9,937 nt of DNA, from positions 1 through 9,937 of the forward strand of contig URMA01000101.1 in the NCBI GenBank assembly GCA_900548875.1. The letters are read 5' to 3'. The position numbers and the translations under genes are program-made. Origin of the DNA: an uncultured Porphyromonadaceae bacterium. Lineage in GTDB: Bacteria; Bacteroidota; Bacteroidia; Bacteroidales; Muribaculaceae. Shown here piece by piece: positions 1-7,400 of the stretch. Below the pieces are notes generated by a model. That model searched no databases. It was given only the letters and a program-made list of their open reading frames with translations, and had not been told where the DNA came from. Position 1 is the first letter of the stretch. Every line of letters begins with the position of its first letter.

Positions 1-1001
1 CCGCCGGTATGGGTGGCGGAACGGGCACCGGTGCCGCTCCTGTCGTGGCACGTATCGCCCGCGAAAAAGGCAAACTGACCATCGGTATCGTCACTATTCC
101 GTTCCTGTTTGAAGGCAACAAGAAAATCATGAAGGCTCTCGACGGTGCGGAAGAGATGAACAAGTATGTCGATGCCATGCTCGTCATCAACAACGAACGC
201 CTGACGGAAATCTACAAGGACCTCACCCTCGACAATGCCTTTGCCAAGGCCGACGACACGCTGACCATCGCAGCTGCCAGCATTTCGGAAATGATCAACA
301 CCCACGGTGAAACGAACATCGACTTCAAGGACGTGGAAACGACACTGAAAAGCGGCAAGACAGCCATCATCAGTACGGGTTACGGTGACGGCGAAAACCG
401 TGTCACAAAGGCTATCGAAAACGCCCTCAACTCACCGCTGCTCAAGAACCGCGATGTCGAGACATCGAAGCGCTTCCTCTTCAACATCTATTACGCCAAT
501 GATGCCGAAAATCAATTTACTATCGGCGAAATGGATGAGATAACAAGATTTATGACTAATTTTGCAAAAGATGTGGAAGTCATTTGGGGTCGTACGGTCG
601 ACAACTCGCTCGGCAGCAAGGTGAAAATCACCATTCTGGCAGCCGGTTTCGACTTGAGCCTCAACAACGAAAACTCGCCGGTAGGTACTGGCAGAAAGAG
701 CGACAAAGGCAAGAGCAAGGATACGCAGCCTACGAACACCGACCGCATTGCCAAGGAATACGGCGAAAGCAAGATTGCCGGACGCGACCGCGAAATGGCG
801 CGCGCACGCTATATACTGCTCGGAGCCGACCAAATGGACAACGACAGCCTCATCAGCTTTATCGAAAAGAACCCGACATTCAAGCGCGGCAACGACTCTA
901 CGCTCCGCAAGGAATGGGAAATGCTTTCGGAAAGCCAGAAACCCGACCAGAAACCGGGTACGATGTACGACAACGGCAAGACCAAGACGATTGTGTTCTA
1001 A
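1..1001 (+). CDS. ftsZ: Cell division protein FtsZ, 5' truncated by window edge
   Basis: This is the tubulin-like GTPase that polymerises into the cytoplasmic Z-ring and recruits the divisome. The reading frame is open to the window edge (codons from base 3), so the ATG at 9 is internal and the N-terminal part of the GTPase domain is missing. Visible are the tubulin signature loop GGGTGTG (bases 12-32), the T7 loop NIDFKD (315-332) whose acidic residues complete GTP hydrolysis across the subunit interface, and the C-terminal domain ending near ITILAAGFDL (about 627-656). A polar linker of about 65 residues follows, then FIEKNPTFKR (858-887), which resembles the conserved tail peptide that binds FtsA and other partners, then 37 further residues to the TAA. 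Bases 511-580 are much more AT-rich than the rest of the gene. A GatB/YqeY gene follows after 40 bases with no terminator. The family assignment is certain; the tail-peptide assignment is inference. Confidence 0.98.
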   Translation, partial: AGMGGGTGTGAAPVVARIAREKGKLTIGIVTIPFLFEGNKKIMKALDGAEEMNKYVDAMLVINNERLTEIYKDLTLDNAFAKADDTLTIAAASISEMINTHGETNIDFKDVETTLKSGKTAIISTGYGDGENRVTKAIENALNSPLLKNRDVETSKRFLFNIYYANDAENQFTIGEMDEITRFMTNFAKDVEVIWGRTVDNSLGSKVKITILAAGFDLSLNNENSPVGTGRKSDKGKSKDTQPTNTDRIAKEYGESKIAGRDREMARARYILLGADQMDNDSLISFIEKNPTFKRGNDSTLRKEWEMLSESQKPDQKPGTMYDNGKTKTIVF

Positions 1002-1041
1002 CCGCTAACAAACGAATCAGAAACTTTAAAAACATACAATT

Positions 1042-1491
1042 ATGAATCTTTTTGATACAGTCAGCGCCGACATCAAGGCGGCTATGCTCGCACGCGACAA
1101 AGTGCGTCTGGAAGCCTTGAGAGGGGTGAAAAAGGAATTTCTTGAAGCCAAGACTGCAAAAGGCGGAAACGGAGAACTTGCCGACGATGCGGCAATGAAA
1201 ATCCTCGTCAAAATGGTGAAACAACGCAAGGAAAGTGCAGCTATCTATACGGAACAGAATCGTCCGGACCTGGCTGAAGAAGAACTTGCACAGGCTGCCA
1301 TCATCGAAACCTATCTCCCGAAACAAATGTCGGAAGAAGAGCTGACAGCCGCCCTGAAAGCCATCATCGAAAAGGTTGGCGCCACTTCTGCCAAGGATAT
1401 GGGCAAAGTGATGGGTACAGCCACTAAGGAACTTGCCGGCAAAGCCGACGGAAAAGTAATTTCAGCCAAAGTACGCGAACTTTTGGCTTAA
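1042..1491 (+). CDS. GatB/YqeY domain-containing protein
   Basis: A 149-residue protein made up entirely of a YqeY-type domain, the stand-alone relative of the tail of the GatB subunit of tRNA-dependent amidotransferase. Family features seen are the N-terminal segment with KAAMLARDKVRLEALR, the basic centre LVKMVKQRKES, the acidic motif LAEEELAQAAIIETYLPKQ, and the C-terminal DMGKVMGTATKEL followed by a GK-rich end. Length is typical for the family (about 150). No signal peptide or membrane segment is present, so it is cytoplasmic. The precise role of free YqeY proteins is not established; tRNA binding is suggested by homology only. The ATG is preceded by an A-rich leader without a Shine-Dalgarno sequence, as expected in Bacteroidetes. 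It lies between ftsZ (40-base gap) and serS (32-base gap), probably in one transcript. Confidence 0.93.
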   Translation: MNLFDTVSADIKAAMLARDKVRLEALRGVKKEFLEAKTAKGGNGELADDAAMKILVKMVKQRKESAAIYTEQNRPDLAEEELAQAAIIETYLPKQMSEEELTAALKAIIEKVGATSAKDMGKVMGTATKELAGKADGKVISAKVRELLA

Positions 1492-1523
1492 TCGTTTCAC
1501 TTTCTTTTTTTCAATCGAACAAT

Positions 1524-2795
1524 ATGTTAACACTTGCAGCAATTAAGGAAAATCCTCAAGGCATCATCGACCGCCTGAAAGTAAAGCATTTCGACGGTAC
1601 AGAACAAATCAACCATATTCTTGAGCTGGACAAGACACGCCGTGCTGCCCAGACTCAATTCGACCAGAACGGTGCGGAACTGAAAAAACTTGCCGCTCAA
1701 ATCGGCGGCTTGATGAAGGACGGCAAAAAGGAAGAGGCTGAAAAAGTAAAGGCAGCCGTTGCCGAACTGAAGGACAAGAACAAAAAGATTGAAGAGGAGC
1801 TCAACCAGGCTGCCGACGAAATCACCAACATCCTTCTCAACATCCCTAACACTCCGTGTGCCATGGTTCCGGAAGGCAAAACAGCCGAGGACAACATCGT
1901 GGAAAAGGAAGGCGGACCGATGCCGGAACTTCCTGAAGATGCACTTCCTCACTGGGAACTGGCAAAGAAATACAACATCATCGACTTTGAGCTGGGTGTG
2001 AAAATCACCGGCGCAGGCTTCCCTGTCTATTTCGGCAAGGGTGCGAAACTGCAACGCGCGCTTATCCAGTTCTTCCTCGACGAAGCTTCAAAAGCCGGCT
2101 ATCTGGAAACTCAGCCGCCTTACGTTGTGAACGAAGCTTCCGGCTACGGCACAGGACAATTGCCTGACAAGGAAGGACAGATGTACCACTGCAACCTCGA
2201 CAACCTCTACCTGATTCCGACAGCCGAAGTTCCGGTAACCAACATCTACCGCGACATCATTTTCGAAGAGAAGGACCTCCCGAAGAAGAACTGTGCCTAC
2301 TCTGCCTGCTTCCGCCGCGAAGCCGGTTCCTACGGTAAGGACGTACGCGGCCTCAACCGCCTGCACCAGTTCGACAAGGTGGAAATTGTCCGCATCGAAA
2401 AGCCGGAAAACTCCTATGCTGCCCTCGAAGAAATGAAGGACCACGTTCAAGGCCTGCTCGACAAGCTGGAACTGCCGTGGCACATCCTTCGCCTCTGTGG
2501 TGGCGACATGAGCTTCACTTCCGCCATCACATTTGACTTTGAAGTGTTCTCGGCCGCACAGAAACGCTGGTTGGAAGTCAGCTCGGTTTCCAACTTCGAA
2601 AGCTATCAGGCAAACCGTCTGCACTGCCGCTACCGTGATGCCAACAAGAAAATTACCCTCTGCCACACGCTGAACGGCTCTGCACTCGCATTGCCGCGCA
2701 TCATGGCAGCCCTGCTGGAAAACAACCAGACTCCGGAAGGCATCCGCATCCCGCCAGTGCTTGTTCCTTATACAGGCTTCGACATTATCGACTAA
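1524..2795 (+). CDS. serS: Seryl-tRNA synthetase
   Basis: This cytoplasmic class II aminoacyl-tRNA synthetase charges tRNA-Ser, and also tRNA-Sec where present, with serine. The product has 423 residues, normal for bacterial SerRS. Residues 1 to about 108 form the N-terminal helical hairpin that grips the long variable arm of tRNA-Ser; the Lys/Glu-rich stretch 62-100 is the coiled coil. The catalytic domain shows the serine-binding TAE motif (233-235), class II motif 2 with FRREAGS (263-269) followed by GLNRLHQF, and motif 3 GSALALPR (385-392) with the ATP-binding arginine. All key residues are present, so the enzyme should be active. The start ATG aligns with the usual N-terminus of the family and has an AT-rich leader without a Shine-Dalgarno sequence. 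A rho-independent terminator begins 38 bases after the stop. Confidence 0.98.
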   Translation: MLTLAAIKENPQGIIDRLKVKHFDGTEQINHILELDKTRRAAQTQFDQNGAELKKLAAQIGGLMKDGKKEEAEKVKAAVAELKDKNKKIEEELNQAADEITNILLNIPNTPCAMVPEGKTAEDNIVEKEGGPMPELPEDALPHWELAKKYNIIDFELGVKITGAGFPVYFGKGAKLQRALIQFFLDEASKAGYLETQPPYVVNEASGYGTGQLPDKEGQMYHCNLDNLYLIPTAEVPVTNIYRDIIFEEKDLPKKNCAYSACFRREAGSYGKDVRGLNRLHQFDKVEIVRIEKPENSYAALEEMKDHVQGLLDKLELPWHILRLCGGDMSFTSAITFDFEVFSAAQKRWLEVSSVSNFESYQANRLHCRYRDANKKITLCHTLNGSALALPRIMAALLENNQTPEGIRIPPVLVPYTGFDIID

Positions 2796-2833
2796 GCTAT
2801 ACAAGCAACATAAACAAACTTTTTCAATACAAG

Positions 2834-2859
2834 AAAGCCGGCTCATCGCCGGCTTTTTT
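2834..2859 (+). terminator. Rho-independent terminator of the ftsZ-yqeY-serS unit
   Basis: A perfect 9-bp stem, AAAGCCGGC (2834-2842) and GCCGGCTTT (2848-2856), encloses a 5-base loop TCATC. A run of six T (2854-2859) covers the 3' foot on the plus strand. On the minus strand the stem is the same but the following T-run is short and broken (TTTCTTG), so termination of queG there is plausible but weaker. The hairpin ends three bases from the queG stop codon, so both converging genes share it. Confidence 0.9.
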
Positions 2860-2861
2860 CG

Positions 2862-3818
2862 TTATTTTCCTTTCATTTCCATTCCCCGGAGGGCGGCTTC
2901 CACGTTCCGCATCAGTCCGCCATATTTGGCGCGTTTCACCGCAGATCCCTTGAATATGCGGCGGAAATCATCCTCACTCATCTGCCGCAGCTTGTCGAAC
3001 GTCAGCGACAGGAATTCCGAAGAAGGGGCAAACTCGTCCACACCCGTCGGACGGGCAAAACGGTTGTGCGGACATACCTTCTGGCACTCATCACATCCAT
3101 AGACGCGTTTTCCGAGCCTCTCAGCCACTTTCTCGTCCAACGCGTTCCGATATTCAATCGTAAGGCAAGAAAGGCAGGAGCGGGCGTCTAAAGCCCCGTA
3201 ATCGCATGGCAGCGCACAAGCCGGACAAGCGTCGACGCAGCGACGGCAGTCGGCACAGTGCAGACGACAAGGTTCGTCGGGTTCAAATGCGAGAGTGGTG
3301 ACAATTTCGGCAAGGAAAAAATAGGACCCTTTTCCGGGTATTATCAACTGGTTGTTGCGGCCCACAAAGCCTATTCCGGCCTCCTGTGCCCAATAGCGTT
3401 CGCGAATCGGTGCGGAGTCCACACAGACACGGCAACGGCAACCGGTAACCGCCTGCATATACTCGGTCACTTCGGCCAGTTTCCGGCGTACTACGTCGTG
3501 ATAGTCCTTTCCATAGGCATAATAGGAGAACTGCGGCGCATCGGCAGGCTGAAGCTGCCGGGGATAGTAGTTGAGCGCAACGCAGATGACCGTCTGCGCC
3601 CCTTCGAGCAGCAGGGCGGGATTGTCGCGCACCGCCTGATGGTTTTCCATATAGCCCATCGTGGAATGTTTTCCTGCCTCCAGCCAGCGGCGATATTCGG
3701 CCACGGCGCTATCCGCAACCGGATGCACGCAGGCAAACCCGCAGGCATCAAACCCGCAGGCAATAATCCGTTCCCGGAGCTGTTCCTTACATAGGGATGG
3801 GGAGGAAGCGGTAGCCAT
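2862..3818 (-). CDS. queG: Epoxyqueuosine reductase QueG (short form)
   Basis: QueG carries out the last step of queuosine synthesis: the cobalamin- and iron-sulfur-dependent reduction of epoxyqueuosine to queuosine at the wobble base of GUN-anticodon tRNAs, in the cytoplasm. The product has 318 residues. The N-terminal part contains GFDACGFA (22-29), YAYGKDYH (100-107), VDSAP (133-137; D134 matches the position of the proposed catalytic acid in QueG) and GFVGRNNQLIIPGKGS (150-165). Two 4Fe-4S cluster motifs follow: C188-x2-C191-x2-C194-x3-CP, then C215 with C242-x2-C245-x3-CP (242-250). KRAKYGGLMRN (295-305) is the usual family ending. It lacks the HEAT-like C-terminal extension of longer homologues such as the E. 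coli protein. C218 stands where a Tyr is usual (CLSCLTIE). The ATG at 3818 lies within the deacetylase gene, a 32-base overlap; it gives a normal N-terminal length and no better ATG exists nearby. Confidence 0.95.
   Translation of the reverse strand: MATASSPSLCKEQLRERIIACGFDACGFACVHPVADSAVAEYRRWLEAGKHSTMGYMENHQAVRDNPALLLEGAQTVICVALNYYPRQLQPADAPQFSYYAYGKDYHDVVRRKLAEVTEYMQAVTGCRCRVCVDSAPIRERYWAQEAGIGFVGRNNQLIIPGKGSYFFLAEIVTTLAFEPDEPCRLHCADCRRCVDACPACALPCDYGALDARSCLSCLTIEYRNALDEKVAERLGKRVYGCDECQKVCPHNRFARPTGVDEFAPSSEFLSLTFDKLRQMSEDDFRRIFKGSAVKRAKYGGLMRNVEAALRGMEMKGK
3728..3762. repeat. Three short direct repeats inside queG
   Basis: CGCAGGCA occurs at 3728-3735, 3740-3747 and 3755-3762; the last two copies extend to AAACCCGCAGGCA (3735-3747 and 3750-3762). 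On the coding strand they encode the N-terminal CGFDACGFAC of QueG (residues 21-30). Part of this (GFDACG) is conserved in QueG proteins, so the repeat probably reflects reused codons, not a mobile or regulatory element. Confidence 0.6.
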
Positions 3819-4401
3819 TTTCCTGAAGCCATTCTATCGCACGCGGCAAGGCATAGCGCAGGTTCTTTTCCGCTTTCAGCGAATCGTGGAACACGACAAT
3901 CGAGCCGTTTCTCACATAGCGCTTCACATTGTCAAGCACCTGTTCGCCGTTCAGCTTCTTGCTGTAGTCGCGCGTGACAAGGTCGTACATCACAATCCGC
4001 ATATTGTCCTTGATGGCGGCCGCCTGTTTCCAGCGTATCAGCCCGTGGGGCGGACGGAACAAGGCACTGTCGATATAGCCGTGCGCCTCCTCAATGTCGG
4101 CAATATAGCGTTTGCGGCGCACGATGGAGCCCTGAAGATGGTGCATCGTATGATTCCCTACACTGTGTCCGCGACGCAGCACTTCGGCATAGGTCTCGGG
4201 ATGCTTTCTTACATTGTCGCCCACACAGAAAAAGGTGGCCTTGATGCCATACTTGTCAAGCATGTCAAGCACCCAGGGGGTAACTTCCGGAATCGGGCCG
4301 TCGTCGAAAGTGAGATACACGGCCTTGTCTTTCATCGGAATACGCCAGACGGTTTCCGGAAACAGCATTCTGTAGAGCAATGGTGGCTGTTCAATAAACA
4401 T
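3787..4401 (-). CDS. Polysaccharide deacetylase family protein (NodB homology domain)
   Basis: A 204-residue carbohydrate esterase 4 type deacetylase, expected to remove N- or O-acetyl groups from a polymer such as peptidoglycan or another acetylated glycan; the substrate is not known. Catalytic motifs seen in order are TFDDGP (31-36, catalytic base D33 and metal ligand D34), NHTMHH (83-88, metal ligands H84 and H88), RPPHG (116-120, usually RPPYG) and VVFHDS (169-174, H172). The protein is only the NodB core. The N-terminus (MFIEQPPLLYRM) shows no signal peptide or clear membrane anchor, so export is uncertain. The first ATG at 4401 fits the short lead-in of about 25 residues before the first motif. 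Its 3' end overlaps queG by 32 bases, indicating co-transcription. The upstream DUF2723 gene is separated by a terminator hairpin. Confidence 0.93.
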   Translation of the reverse strand: MFIEQPPLLYRMLFPETVWRIPMKDKAVYLTFDDGPIPEVTPWVLDMLDKYGIKATFFCVGDNVRKHPETYAEVLRRGHSVGNHTMHHLQGSIVRRKRYIADIEEAHGYIDSALFRPPHGLIRWKQAAAIKDNMRIVMYDLVTRDYSKKLNGEQVLDNVKRYVRNGSIVVFHDSLKAEKNLRYALPRAIEWLQENGYRFLPIPM

Positions 4402-4411
4402 TAGCAGTCAG

Positions 4412-4419
4412 TAAAATTA
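4412..4419 (-). promoter_or_regulatory. Possible -7 element for the deacetylase-queG unit
   Basis: The minus strand reads TAATTTTA, matching the Bacteroidetes -7 consensus TAnnTTTG except for the last base. It lies inside the T-rich tail of the DUF2723 terminator and only about 10 bases before the ATG at 4401, which would give a very short or absent leader. AT-rich tails produce such matches by chance, so this is a weak call. Read-through from the DUF2723 gene is the alternative. Confidence 0.2.
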
Positions 4420-4461
4420 AAAACCGCCGAAGCGAAGCCAGCAGGCATTCACTTCAGCGGT
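4415..4461 (-). terminator. Rho-independent terminator of the DUF2723 gene
   Basis: On the minus strand a 13-bp outer stem forms between CCGCTGAAGTGAA (4460-4448) and TTCGCTTCGGCGG (4436-4424), with two G-U wobble pairs. An inner GCC/GGC pairing closes a small loop. The stem is followed by TTTTTAATTTT (4423-4413). In the plus-strand RNA the two wobble positions become C/A mismatches, so the signal favours the minus strand, as expected for the gene ending at 4479. Confidence 0.85.
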
Positions 4462-4478
4462 CAGTTATTGGTCAATTC

Positions 4479-7400
4479 TTATTGTTCTTTAGCCTGTCCG
4501 TCAGCCTTCGGATAGCGTGCAAACACACGTTCCAGATTGACGCCTTCCGCCTGAAGACGTTTCACGATAGCTTCCGTTTCTTCCGGCATGATGGTATTGT
4601 GGAGCTGAAGCAGATCCATCAGATAGTAAGTGTCGATATACATGTCGGTATTTGTCAGCAGGCTGTACTGACGCGGATTCAGCGACTGATAGAAGCGTAC
4701 ATACTGTCCCCAGCGCATAATCTCGCTTTCAATGATGCGTTTCGCACGTTCCGTTTCAGCCTTCATTCCGGCTTCGCTGCCCAACAGATAAGAAACCTGA
4801 GCTATCTGCTGGCCGATTTGTACGGAATAAGGCGACGCAAATGTCGGAAGTTTCTGCTCGATAAGGTCGAGGATATGGTGAGCCTTTGCAAAACGGTCGT
4901 TCATATACTTCTCAGTCTTCACATATTCCGGCGTGCCCTTAACCAACGGACGCATACCGCCGACGGTATCCGAAAGCTGCGATTTAGCCTGTAAGCCTTC
5001 CAGAACGAGGGCAGAAGCGAGGTCGACCATTGTGCTGCGGGTAGTGGTCACCATGCGGCGCACCGTTTCGTCGAGATACGGCGCATCTTCCGGCGACTTC
5101 ACATCCAGTCCGCCCCAACGGAATTTCTCGGTCACATTGCGATAAGCCTTGTCGGTATTTACGGCAAATGTTCCATCGTAGCCGTATTCAATCGGCGTCA
5201 GCTCATAGGCCATACCCGTTGATTCCATATACGGCATCAGACCGTCGTAATAGCTTTCCGGCACGGTCATGGCGAAATAAATCGGGCGTTTCCAGCCTTC
5301 CTTGATCACCGACGAAATAATGTCGATGCTCATCACCTTGCTGGACGTCATGCCACCGTCGCCCACCGTGTAACGGTCGGCAAGCATGTTCAGACGGATA
5401 TATTCGGCAATCCTGTTTCTGTCCTTTTCTGCCACGATTCCGTTCTTCACGGCGTCGTCGGCATTGACAGGAATAAACATCTGCGGATATTTGAATTCAG
5501 GCAATCCCCAGGCGTTCTTGTTGTAGTCGTCGGAATAGAATGCCTTGAGAGCCGACTGGGCCGGTACAATCATTGCCGTGTCGGGATCGATGAAGTAGTT
5601 GAACTGACGGCGGTCGTAAGCGAACGCATCGCGCGGAGCCAGCATAGGCAGGGCGGCCGATTCGTAAGCCGGACGGCGCATCTGGTTGATATACCAGTCG
5701 GTCGACAGATAGCTGAGGTTCACGACACGCACATCCGTGCGCCAGCCTTCCACTTCCTGGGCATACCACAAGGGGAATGTATCGTTGTCACCGTTGGTAA
5801 ACAAGATACCGTTTTCGTCGACACTCGACAGGTAGTTCATACCGAAATCGCGTGCGGCATAACGGCCTGAACGGTCATGGTCGTCCCATGTCTGGCTGAC
5901 CATCTGAACAGGAACGATAAGACCGAGCACTACGGCAACGACGGCAAGCGTGTTGGTAGTGGTGGTTTCGGATTCTGCCGTAGCATCCTTGGTCAGCACT
6001 TTCTTGAGAAGCAGACAGAGCAGACGCCACAAGCCTACAACACCCATACCGATCCAGATGGCATAAGCATAGAACGAACCGGCAAATGCATAGTCACGTT
6101 CACGCGGCTGTCCCGGAGTCTGGTTCAGATAGAGCACGATGGCGATACCCGTCATGAAGAACAGGAAGAATATTACCCAGAACTGCTCAATGCCGCGTTT
6201 GCCCTTATAGGCCTGCCAAAGCAGACCGATGATGCCGAGCAGCAGCGGAAGCATGTAGTATACGTTGTGTCCGGCGTTGCCTTTGCCATAGTCGTCAGGC
6301 AGCAGCGACTGGTCGCCAAGGCGGAAATTATCGATGGCAGGAATGCCGCTTATCCAGTTTCCATGTGTGATTTCGCCCTGGCCCTGAATGTCGTTCTGAC
6401 GGCCTGCAAAGTTCCACATGAAATAACGCCAGTACATATAGTTCAACTGATAATTGATGAAATATTCAAGATTTTCGCCGAACGTAGGCTTCGTGCGGTA
6501 GTCGGTTCCCAAGGTGTTGCCGTTCTTGTCAACCAACGTGGTGGCCTGCACCTGTTTGCCTTTAATGCCTCCCAACCAGTCGCTATAGGACTGCGCCATG
6601 GCAGAGCTGTAGAGACGCGGGAAAAGCATGTTCATTTCCGGCGATGTCACGTAGTCTTCGGCATAGCCGATTTTGATGTAGCGGTCGGGAGCATCGGGAG
6701 TAGTCTTTACCTCCTTGCGATAAAGAGCCTTGCCGAATTTCTTGACAGGCTTCTGTGTACCGTCGTTCTGAACCTCGTAAAGAATCGGAGCGCTGTAGAC
6801 AGGACCATAGAGCAACGGAGTTTTGCCATACTGCTCACGGTTGAGGTAATCGGCAAGCGCAAATACATTATCAGGCGAGTTCTGGTCCATCGGCGTGCGT
6901 GCGTTCGAACGAATCAGAATCAGCGCGTAGGAAGAATAGCCGATAAAAATCACGGCTACGCTGAGAATGATATTGTTCAAAATGCGTACAGGCACTTTCT
7001 TGCAGAACTTGAACAGATAGATTGCCAGCGCAACGGTCAGCACAACTGCAATGAGGAGTCCGTCGCCGATAAAGAACATTCCAGAAGCAACAATGCTGAG
7101 GAAAAACGACAGCTTCATGCGGCCGGGATGGTTCTGGCGGTAGAATTCGTAGATAGCCCAGATGAACAAGGCCGAAACGATAATCGCATAGGCGATTACG
7201 CCGGAGTTGAAGCCTAATCCGAATGTGTTGACAAACAGGAGTTCAAAATATTGTGCCACTTCCACGAAGCCCGGAACAAGTCCGAACAGAATCAGCACGA
7301 TAATACCGAATGAAACGAGCAGCGCCAACAGCGAGCCCTTGACATTCGTATTCTTGAATTTCTTATAGTAGAACACAAGAACGATGGCCGGAATACACAA

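Noticed and set aside
9..11. ATG at base 9 as the start of ftsZ
   Set aside because: It lies within the GTP-binding signature loop, and the frame is open upstream to the window edge; the true start is outside.
2088..2846. 252-codon open frame on the minus strand opposite serS
   Set aside because: Antisense to the fully conserved SerRS catalytic domain and runs through the terminator; no domain pattern of its own.
3728..3762. Triple CGCAGGCA as a protein-binding site or mobile repeat
   Set aside because: It encodes conserved QueG residues in frame, which explains the repetition.
3661..4404. 247-codon open frame on the plus strand opposite the deacetylase and queG
   Set aside because: Spans two well-supported minus-strand genes and resembles no known protein.
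5877..7217. 446-codon open frame on the plus strand opposite the DUF2723 gene
   Set aside because: It lies fully antisense to a gene with clear family motifs. Its translation is rich in His, Arg, Gln and Val without any recognisable domain, as expected for a shadow of a GC-biased gene.
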